Below, one piece after another: positions 1-4,733 of a stretch of 6,294 bases of DNA. A model generated the notes under the pieces. That model did not search any database, had not been told where the DNA came from, and saw only the letters and a list, made by a program, of their open reading frames with translations. The stretch comes from Porticoccaceae bacterium. Its GTDB lineage: Bacteria; Pseudomonadota; Gammaproteobacteria; Pseudomonadales; Porticoccaceae. Position 1 is the stretch's first letter, and the number at the start of each line of letters is the position of its first letter. The stretch spans positions 1-6,294 of the forward strand of contig JALNZZ010000119.1 of NCBI GenBank assembly GCA_023229065.1. The letters are read 5' to 3'. Made by a program: the position numbers and the translations under genes.

Positions 1-511
1 CGAAGTGATCGATGATGCCTTCCTTGAAGTTGGCTTCGCGGGGATGATGTGTGCAAACATGCTGGCGCTGCTCATCGGTGAAGTCATGATAAGCAATGCC
101 GAGCACATCCATTTCAACTCCGGCAGTAACCAAAGCGATGGTCGGGCGCATATGCTCGGGGATCCCCGGCGTAGTGTGCAAGGCGATGGCGGCCCACACA
201 TCCTCGATATCCCGCTCGGCAACCCCGTAACTTTTCATAAAGTCCCGCGCGGCATTGGCGCCATCCACCTCGAAGCGCAGGTCCGGGCTGGCGTAGCGCT
301 CGGTCAGCCCCATATCGTGAAACATGGCACCCAGATAGAGCAACTCCGGATCGAACGCGAGGCCGCGGCGCTCGCCAGAGAGAGCGCCCCAGAAAAACAC
401 CCGGCGGCTATGGTTGTACAGCAAGTCGTCTTCTGTATCGCGCACCAGCTCAGTGGCAGCGCGGGCCATGGCACTGTCGGGGACTCTGATACCCGCTATG
501 ATTTCGCTCAT
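1..511 (-). CDS. HD-domain metal-dependent hydrolase, cyanamide-hydratase-like (C-terminus cut by window edge)
   Basis: The first 170 residues of a cytosolic HD-superfamily protein are visible; the rest lies beyond base 1. The metal-site pattern is clear: H34 (in YNHSRRV), the H65-D66 doublet (AMFHDMGL), H112 (ALHTTPG), H120 and a later D135 (EMDVLG). The stretches FEVDGANAAR (80-89) and IALHTTPGI (109-117) resemble the cyanamide hydratase/Ddi2-like branch rather than nucleotide-second-messenger phosphodiesterases. Family members bind a divalent metal and hydrate or hydrolyse small substrates; the substrate here cannot be read from sequence. The ATG at 511-509 is preceded by GAGGAGA (525-519) at good spacing, which fixes the start. 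No signal peptide or membrane segment is seen. It lies 201 bases downstream of the GlxA-type regulator on the same strand, so that gene may control it. HD fold is near certain; the subfamily is probable. Confidence 0.88.
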   Translation of the reverse strand, partial: MSEIIAGIRVPDSAMARAATELVRDTEDDLLYNHSRRVFFWGALSGERRGLAFDPELLYLGAMFHDMGLTERYASPDLRFEVDGANAARDFMKSYGVAERDIEDVWAAIALHTTPGIPEHMRPTIALVTAGVEMDVLGIAYHDFTDEQRQHVCTHHPREANFKEGIIDHF

Positions 512-531
512 CGTAATATCTCCTCGGCGGC

Positions 532-547
532 GCCTTTGGGAAAAGGC
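532..547 (-). other. Small perfect hairpin in the leader of the HD gene
   Basis: GCCTTT (532-537) and AAAGGC (542-547) form a perfect 6-bp stem with a 4-base loop. It sits six bases upstream of the ribosome binding site (525-519) of the HD gene. It has no T-tract on either strand, so it is not an intrinsic terminator. The rest of the 512-712 gap holds a consensus TTGACA on the minus strand (607-602) without a matching -10 box, and no gene that I can support. Function, if any, is unknown. Confidence 0.3.
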
Positions 548-712
548 TCCCGCGGGCTGGAAGTGATTGAGAACAATGGAACAAGTGCCGTCAGCGGCTC
601 CTGTCAATGTCCCTGTTATTCCAGCACTCCTTAGCCAATAGCACAATGAACACCGGGCAGCGTATCAAGACAAGAAGACCACTTTTTGGGACAACTGGCG
701 AACAAAAGAGTC

Positions 713-1702
713 TCAGCTGTTGCTGCCAGAGTCACTGGCTGCCCCGGCGCGGCGAAAACTGGCTCGATATTGTGCCGGCGTCACACCGAGTCTCTCCGTG
801 AACACCATGCGCATACGGTCACTGGAGCTGAAACCGCACTCATAAGCAATTGTTTTGAGCGGTTGTTCACTGCCCTCAAGCAATCGGCGGGCGGCGTCGA
901 TACGCACTCGCTGGATGAACTCATGAGGCGTAACACCGGCCTCCCGGAGAAAGTGCCGTGTCAGGCTACGCGTGCTCATCCCCACCTCCCCCGCCAACGC
1001 CTGCAAGGTATGCCGCTCAGCCAGGTGGGTCATGACATACGCCTGGAGCCGGGCTACCGGTGATGAGTCGTCTGTAGGCGCGGTTAAAAAAGGGCTGAAC
1101 TGCGACTGGCCGCCCTGGCGCTGGGCTACGACCACCAAGCGTTTGGCAACGGCGACCGCCACTTCTGCGCCATGAGCCTGCCCGACCAACGCCAGGCTCA
1201 AGTCGATACCCGCTGTGACACCAGCGGAGGTGACCAGCCGACGGTCCTGTACATGAATGGCGTCCGGCTCAACATTGGCGCGGGGAAAGCGGGATGCCAG
1301 AGTTGCGGCGTGCTGCCAGTGAGTGGTCACTCGGTAGCCATCGAGCAGCCCAGCGTAGCCCAGCACAAAGGCGCCGGTACAGATAGAGCCGTAGAGTGTT
1401 GCACGCTGAGAGGCCTGACACACCCAGTTCACCAGTGCTGTGTCGGGCTCCAAATGGGGAAGCGCCGGGCCGCCCGCTACCAGCAGGATATCGAATTTGC
1501 CGATGGCAGCGTCGTAGTCGAGGTCGGCAACCATCTGCACCCCGTTCGAGGCCCGCACCGGCGCATAGCTGGACGCAATCAACAGTGTTTCGTAGGGGTC
1601 GGCCACATAGCTATTCGCTTCATTGAACACGTCCAGCGGCCCGGCAACATCCAGCGCCTGGACACCCTCATGAATCACAACCGCAACTTTTCTCGCCACC
1701 AT
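713..1702 (-). CDS. GlxA-family transcriptional regulator (DJ-1/PfpI domain + AraC-type HTH)
   Basis: A 329-residue cytosolic DNA-binding regulator of the usual length for its family. Residues 4-190 form a DJ-1/PfpI glutamine-amidotransferase-like domain: opening strand KVAVVIHEGVQALDVAGP, then LLVAGGP (73-79), then the nucleophile-elbow motif GSICTGAF with C108, then TTHW (126-129) and TSAGVTAGIDL (158-168). The residue after C108 is Thr, not the His of PfpI proteases, so a ligand-sensing role is more likely than catalysis. Residues 215-318 are an AraC-type domain with two helix-turn-helix units (about 232-252 and 281-302, the second with the IAYECGFSSSDRMRMVF signature). Known relatives (CdhR, GbdR, ArgR of Pseudomonas) activate catabolic genes for small nitrogen compounds. 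The start at 1702 is the most upstream ATG in frame; a GAGGA lies at 1720-1716, rather far at 13 bases. It is divergent from the PfkB kinase, with the HD hydrolase downstream on its own strand. The effector is unknown. Confidence 0.93.
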   Translation of the reverse strand: MVARKVAVVIHEGVQALDVAGPLDVFNEANSYVADPYETLLIASSYAPVRASNGVQMVADLDYDAAIGKFDILLVAGGPALPHLEPDTALVNWVCQASQRATLYGSICTGAFVLGYAGLLDGYRVTTHWQHAATLASRFPRANVEPDAIHVQDRRLVTSAGVTAGIDLSLALVGQAHGAEVAVAVAKRLVVVAQRQGGQSQFSPFLTAPTDDSSPVARLQAYVMTHLAERHTLQALAGEVGMSTRSLTRHFLREAGVTPHEFIQRVRIDAARRLLEGSEQPLKTIAYECGFSSSDRMRMVFTERLGVTPAQYRASFRRAGAASDSGSNS

Positions 1703-1780
1703 TTGTGTGCGCCCATCCTCAGCAGACCGTCGGGCCAGGCCGCTCTCTCGTTCGGATTAGCAGCAGTTTAACAGGCCCCC

Positions 1781-1792
1781 GCTTTCGAAAGC
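1781..1792. promoter_or_regulatory. 12-bp perfect palindrome, possible operator
   Basis: GCTTTCGAAAGC is a perfect palindrome in the divergent region between the GlxA-type regulator and the PfkB kinase. It overlaps the predicted -35 element of the kinase promoter, a typical place for a repressor or regulator dimer. AraC-family proteins usually bind direct rather than inverted repeats, so it is not an obvious site for the neighbouring regulator. A 12-base palindrome can also arise by chance. Confidence 0.35.
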
Positions 1793-1811
1793 CCGCTCTT
1801 CCGGGGATAAT
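1783..1811 (+). promoter_or_regulatory. Predicted promoter of the PfkB kinase
   Basis: GATAAT at 1806-1811 matches the sigma-70 -10 consensus in five of six bases. At 17-base spacing the -35 position holds TTTCGA (1783-1788), a weak match. Transcription would begin near 1818, giving a leader of about 25 bases that ends in GAGGA (1830-1834) before the ATG at 1844. No convincing promoter for the divergent regulator was found in the same gap. Confidence 0.45.
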
Positions 1812-1843
1812 GGCCCCTTTTTGGCTAGCGAGGAAGAAACACT

Positions 1844-2842
1844 ATGGCCCGCAAATATCATATCGTCGGCATGGGCGCCGCCCTGGTAGATACTGAGATC
1901 GAAGTCAGCGACCAGGACCTGGACACCCTTGGCGTGGATAAGGGCCTGATGACCCTGGTGGGCGAACAGCGCCAAAGTGAACTGGTGAGCCATCTCTCCG
2001 GTCACCTTACCGCCTCGCGCAGAGCCAGCGGTGGCTCGGCTGCCAATACCATCATCGCCGTCAGCGCCCTCGGCGGCAGAACCTTCTTTTGCGGTCGGGT
2101 CGCAGACGACGACAACGGTCACTTCTACCTTGCAGACCTCGCCGCCGCAGGCGTCGACCACCCCCAGCCGGACAGCCTGCCCGAGGGTACTACAGGCAAG
2201 TGCCTCGTGCTGATTACCCCAGACGCCGAGCGCTCCATGAATACCTTTCTCGGTGCCAGCGAAGGCCTTTCCACCGCCGACCTGGATCTGAATGCCATTG
2301 CCAGCGCAGAGTATCTTTATATTGAAGGTTATCTGGCCACTTCCGCGACTGGCTGCGCCGCTGCCGTGGCAGCGCGTGAACACGGCCAGAATAGCGGCAC
2401 CAAAATTGCCCTGAGCCTGTCAGACCCCGGCATCGTCGCTCACTTTCGCCCCCAGCTAGATGAGATCCTCGGCGACCGCGTGGACCTGTTATTTTGCAAT
2501 CTCGACGAGGCCATGACCTGGACCGACACCGACAGCCTGGAGAGCGCTGCCAAGGAGCTATCCCACTACGCCGACCAGTTCGCTATCACCCTCGGTGCCG
2601 ACGGTGCCGCAATCTTCGACGGCAGCGAACTGCACCGCATTCCCGCTCGCCCCATCACTGCAGTAGACACCAACGGGGCTGGCGACATGTTCGCCGGGGC
2701 CTTCCTCTACGGGATCAGCCACGGCATGGACCACCCTACCGCCGGGCTCCTGGCTTGCACGGCCTCTGCCGCAGTCGTTGGGCAGTACGGGCCGCGCCTG
2801 CCGCTAGCGCAGTACAAGGGTATTCTGGATGGGTTTCAGTGA
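1844..2842 (+). CDS. PfkB-family carbohydrate/nucleoside kinase, probably adenosine kinase-like
   Basis: A 332-residue cytosolic ribokinase-fold kinase of normal family length. The N-terminal strand with its substrate Asp is IVGMGAALVDTE (7-18). The glycine-rich PfkB signature 1 region is SGGSAANT (62-69), followed by GRVADDDNG (84-92). Signature 2 is DTNGAGDMFAGAF (275-287), carrying the anion hole GAGD and catalytic base D281. RSMNTFLGAS (130-139) in the lid/substrate region and the overall layout recall bacterial proteins annotated as adenosine kinase, which transfer phosphate from ATP to the 5'-OH of adenosine in purine salvage. A related sugar or nucleoside could equally be the substrate. 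The start is supported by GAGGA at 1830-1834, nine bases before the ATG. It has its own promoter and no same-strand partner. PfkB assignment is certain; adenosine specificity is an inference. Confidence 0.93.
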   Translation: MARKYHIVGMGAALVDTEIEVSDQDLDTLGVDKGLMTLVGEQRQSELVSHLSGHLTASRRASGGSAANTIIAVSALGGRTFFCGRVADDDNGHFYLADLAAAGVDHPQPDSLPEGTTGKCLVLITPDAERSMNTFLGASEGLSTADLDLNAIASAEYLYIEGYLATSATGCAAAVAAREHGQNSGTKIALSLSDPGIVAHFRPQLDEILGDRVDLLFCNLDEAMTWTDTDSLESAAKELSHYADQFAITLGADGAAIFDGSELHRIPARPITAVDTNGAGDMFAGAFLYGISHGMDHPTAGLLACTASAAVVGQYGPRLPLAQYKGILDGFQ

Positions 2843-2857
2843 CGTTATAAAGAAGTG

Positions 2858-2888
2858 ATCAGAGGCACATCATCCTGCCTTTCCTGAT
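2858..2888. other. Bulged hairpin just after the PfkB kinase gene
   Basis: ATCAGAGGCA (2858-2867) pairs with TGCCT (2876-2880) and CTGAT (2884-2888), giving ten base pairs interrupted by a three-base bulge (TTC) with an eight-base loop. It lies 16 bases past the kinase stop codon. No clear T-tract follows, so it could be an mRNA 3'-end structure or chance. Confidence 0.3.
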
Positions 2889-2915
2889 ATCCGGGGCTGG
2901 CAATGCCGCGACAAG

Positions 2916-2948
2916 GCAGCAGCGGGGATCATGGAGCCCCACTGCTGC
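2916..2948. terminator. Strong hairpin between convergent genes, probable bidirectional 3'-end structure
   Basis: GCAGCAG (2916-2922) pairs fully with CTGCTGC (2942-2948). After one C/A mismatch, GGGG (2924-2927) pairs with CCCC (2937-2940) around a nine-base loop, giving eleven mostly G-C pairs. It lies between the kinase stop (2842) and the DUF2333 stop (2957-2959), where a terminator serving both strands is expected. Neither strand has a T-run after the stem, so it departs from a classic intrinsic terminator. It may stop polymerase with Rho or protect 3' ends from exonucleases. Confidence 0.55.
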
Positions 2949-2956
2949 TCAAACCC

Positions 2957-3970
2957 TCACCCCTGGGCAAGCAGCTCGCGCAAATCGATAATAGCGGCGT
3001 TGGCTCGGCTTATATAAGAAGCCATAGTGAGGGAATGATTGGCCACCAACCCGAAACCAGTACCGTTGAGGATCACCGGGCTGAACAGGGCGACCTGGGT
3101 AGCCTCCAGTTCGCGAATGATTTGCTGCAGGCTGACCCTCGCATTCTTACCGTCCAGCACGGGGCCGAAGTCACGCTCCACTGCACGCAGGAAGTGGATC
3201 AGTGCCCAAGCCGTGCCACGCGCTTCGAAGAACACGTCATCGAGCTCAGTCCAGGGCGTCTTGACCATCACTTCGCCGTTACCCGGGCGAGACTCACTGC
3301 CTGCACTGTCGCCAGCAAGGTCAATGTTGAGGCGCCGCTGGCCGACGCTGGCAGTCAGACGCTGGGATAAACTCCCGAGTCGCGACTCCACCGTCGATAA
3401 CCAAAAACGCAGGTTATCCGCACGGGCGTAAAAGTTGGCGTTGTAGCGGTCATCGTCAGTAAGGCGGAACAAGTAGTTCTCCACATGACCGATCGCTTTG
3501 CGGTATTCCTTCTCGGTAGCGGGTAGCATCCAGCTATTATTATCAAAGTTGAACAGCGGCTCGGACAGAGCCAGATCTGGATCTTCCTGAGACTGGGACT
3601 GTGAGCGGCTAAAGCGGTCGCGCATGGCCTTCGACATATCGCGCACCTGGATCAGGACGCCGTATTCCCAGTTGGGGATATTGTCGAGCCACACACCGGG
3701 TGGCAAGCGATCATTGGAGAGATAGCCGCCAGGTTTGTCGAGCAAAGTGCTGGCCACCCCCACGAGTGCAGCAGTGGTATGGGCACCGGTCACCTTGCGC
3801 CCACCGGCGTACTCTGCCACCAGGGCATCGAGATCCAGGTAGTCTGGCTCTCGGCTCCAGTACCAGCTCAGCGCTAGCAGAATGACCACCAGCACACCAA
3901 TCACGGCCGCTGCCGGTGTCAACCATTTGCTATTAATACGCGGGGTTACGGTTGCGGACTCAGGGGGCAT
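2957..3970 (-). CDS. DUF2333 family inner-membrane-anchored protein of unknown function
   Basis: A 337-residue protein I recognise as the DUF2333 (COG5345) family, found mainly in gammaproteobacteria and of unknown function. Residues 1-16 are a short polar N-terminus and about 17-37 a single membrane helix; the remainder is predicted to lie in the periplasm. Family-typical blocks are TGAHTTAAL (61-69), LLDKPGGYLSND (76-87), PPGVWLDNIPNWEYGVL (90-106), FNFDNNSWMLP (140-150) and the AR-W-L segment around 250-262. A Ser/Gln-rich stretch (SRSQSQSQ, 121-128) looks like a flexible hydrophilic loop. Length and domain appear complete. The ATG at 3970 has an excellent AAGGAG (3982-3977) at seven-base spacing. 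It converges with the PfkB kinase. The PCuAC gene lies upstream on the same strand, across a 129-base gap with a possible promoter of its own. Family assignment is by recalled motifs; no catalytic residues are apparent. Confidence 0.88.
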   Translation of the reverse strand: MPPESATVTPRINSKWLTPAAAVIGVLVVILLALSWYWSREPDYLDLDALVAEYAGGRKVTGAHTTAALVGVASTLLDKPGGYLSNDRLPPGVWLDNIPNWEYGVLIQVRDMSKAMRDRFSRSQSQSQEDPDLALSEPLFNFDNNSWMLPATEKEYRKAIGHVENYLFRLTDDDRYNANFYARADNLRFWLSTVESRLGSLSQRLTASVGQRRLNIDLAGDSAGSESRPGNGEVMVKTPWTELDDVFFEARGTAWALIHFLRAVERDFGPVLDGKNARVSLQQIIRELEATQVALFSPVILNGTGFGLVANHSLTMASYISRANAAIIDLRELLAQG

Positions 3971-4024
3971 GGGCTACTCCTTTTGATGGTTCTGTGATGG
4001 CTCTCGGTACTCGGCACTCTTTAC

Positions 4025-4052
4025 ATTATTGACGATCCCCCTGCAAAGTACA
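4025..4052 (-). promoter_or_regulatory. Possible promoter of the DUF2333 gene
   Basis: On the minus strand AATAAT (4030-4025) matches five of six -10 bases. TGTACT (4052-4047) sits 16 bases upstream as a weak -35 (three of six). Transcription would start near 4018, about 48 bases before the ATG. This fits the 129-base gap from the PCuAC stop, but the -35 is poor and the call is tentative. No terminator for PCuAC was found in this gap. Confidence 0.3.
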
Positions 4053-4099
4053 GCACTGAGCAGGTTCCTCAACAATGTTCAGAAAGGGCCAGCTGCACT

Positions 4100-4573
4100 T
4101 CAGCGGCGAGGATCTACCACTGAGAAAGGCACTGTCTGAGTACCACAGCCGCCAAAGTCGAGATTGACGGCCACAGTGTCACCCGCTGTTAACGGCGAGA
4201 CACCAAAGCCCATCAAATGATAGCCACCCGGACGCAACTCCAGGGTGCCAGCGGCGGGCAGAGGCAGTGTCTCCACCTCGCGCATGCGCATCATGCCGCC
4301 CTCGTGGCGGTGCTCATGCAGCTCCAGCCGCTCAATGCCCGGAGCAGAGGCAGCGACCAGAACACAATCTTGCTTGCTGTCATTAGTGGCGACAAAAAAC
4401 CCCGCAGTACGCTCCTGGCCGGGCGGAGTCTCGCGGAAGTAAGGATCGGTAATGACCACATCACCAAGCGCGGCTGGCGAGAGGGAAGCGACCAGCAGCA
4501 GTGCCAGCAACGCGAGAGACCTTGTCGACAAGCGGACAGGGGTGAAGCGGAAACAGTCGAGCAAAACAGACAT
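4100..4573 (-). CDS. Secreted PCuAC copper(I) chaperone
   Basis: A 157-residue periplasmic copper chaperone (PF04314, formerly DUF461). PCuAC proteins bind Cu(I) and deliver it to the CuA site of cytochrome c oxidase, directly or through Sco-type proteins. The defining motif H-X10-M-X21-H-X-M is matched exactly by H86, M97, H119 and M121; the context LELHEH, GGMMRM and GGYHLMGFG is typical. A signal peptide is visible: charged n-region with R14 and R18, hydrophobic core about 20-31, likely cleavage after ALG37. I chose the ATG at 4573-4571 because GGAGG (4584-4580) precedes it at six bases. An open frame continues to an ATG at 4684, but the extra 37 residues would bury the signal peptide and contain the promoter and Shine-Dalgarno sequence. 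Two cysteines remain in the mature protein, C70 and C143, and could form a disulfide. The divergent neighbour is DsbD. Confidence 0.94.
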   Translation of the reverse strand: MSVLLDCFRFTPVRLSTRSLALLALLLVASLSPAALGDVVITDPYFRETPPGQERTAGFFVATNDSKQDCVLVAASAPGIERLELHEHRHEGGMMRMREVETLPLPAAGTLELRPGGYHLMGFGVSPLTAGDTVAVNLDFGGCGTQTVPFSVVDPRR

Positions 4574-4579
4574 CGGCAA

Positions 4580-4584
4580 CCTCC
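4580..4584 (-). promoter_or_regulatory. Ribosome binding site deciding the PCuAC start
   Basis: GGAGG on the minus strand, six bases before the ATG at 4573. It selects this start over the upstream in-frame ATG at 4684. Confidence 0.8.
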
Positions 4585-4598
4585 AGCTAGAGGTACGC

Positions 4599-4607
4599 AC
4601 TATAGCA
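4599..4607 (-). promoter_or_regulatory. Predicted extended -10 promoter of the PCuAC gene
   Basis: On the minus strand TGC-TATAGT (4607-4599) is an extended -10 element: TATAGT matches five of six bases and the TGn motif is in place. No good -35 hexamer lies 16-18 bases upstream, which is typical of extended -10 or activator-dependent promoters. Transcription would start near 4592, about 19 bases before the ATG, with the ribosome binding site inside this leader. Confidence 0.5.
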
Positions 4608-4668
4608 TGGAGCCCCCTATCATGACGCTTCCTGCCAACACAGGGGATACCCGAGGCAGTGTACCCAG

Positions 4669-4678
4669 CCAAGCTTGG
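4669..4678. promoter_or_regulatory. 10-bp perfect palindrome at the dsbD promoter
   Basis: CCAAGCTTGG is a perfect palindrome in the PCuAC/DsbD divergent region. Its right half overlaps the predicted -35 of the dsbD promoter. It could be an operator half-site pair, but its short length makes chance possible. I do not see a recognisable CueR-type dyad with the usual spacing. Confidence 0.3.
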
Positions 4679-4703
4679 AGGCACACCACCCTGCCCTTAC
4701 AAT
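4675..4703 (+). promoter_or_regulatory. Predicted promoter of dsbD
   Basis: TTGGAG (4675-4680) and TACAAT (4698-4703) are spaced by 17 bases. The -10 matches five of six consensus bases and the -35 keeps TTG. Transcription would begin near 4710, about 24 bases before the TTG start codon. Because the ATG at 4702 overlaps the -10 box, this promoter also argues against starting translation there. Confidence 0.55.
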
Positions 4704-4721
4704 GACCCAACGCACTCTACC

Positions 4722-4726
4722 GGGAG
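4722..4726 (+). promoter_or_regulatory. Ribosome binding site supporting the TTG start of dsbD
   Basis: GGGAG lies seven bases before TTG at 4734. There is no in-frame ATG between the promoter and this TTG, and the next in-frame ATG (4773) would cut the signal peptide in half. Confidence 0.65.
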
Positions 4727-4733
4727 TTACCGC

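Noticed and set aside
602..607. Consensus TTGACA on the minus strand upstream of the HD gene
   Set aside because: At 16-18 bases spacing the -10 positions read CTTGTT, TTGTTC or TGTTCC, none of which resembles TATAAT, so I do not call a promoter.
5..634. Long plus-strand open frame (209 codons) over the HD gene
   Set aside because: It is antisense to a gene with clear HD motifs and a Shine-Dalgarno sequence. Its translation shows no recognisable domain and low-plausibility composition; it is a shadow frame of GC-rich DNA.
1172..1771. Plus-strand open frame (199 codons) opposite the GlxA-type regulator
   Set aside because: Antisense to a convincing two-domain regulator, with no recognisable motif.
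1803..1822. GGGG-loop-CCCC followed by five Ts, resembling a terminator
   Set aside because: The stem is only four pairs, and it sits inside the kinase promoter and leader, where it overlaps the -10 box. A terminator there makes little sense.
1757..2383. Minus-strand open frame (208 codons) opposite the PfkB kinase
   Set aside because: Antisense to an intact kinase with full signatures. Its glycine-rich translation mirrors the kinase codons, and it would span the divergent promoter.
4036..4060. TTGCA on the minus strand suggesting a sigma-54 promoter for DUF2333
   Set aside because: The -24 element does not match: the required GG is absent at the correct distance.
4574..4684. N-terminal extension of PCuAC to the ATG at 4684
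   Set aside because: The added residues look non-coding, would bury the signal peptide, and overlap the extended -10 promoter and ribosome binding site used by the ATG at 4573.
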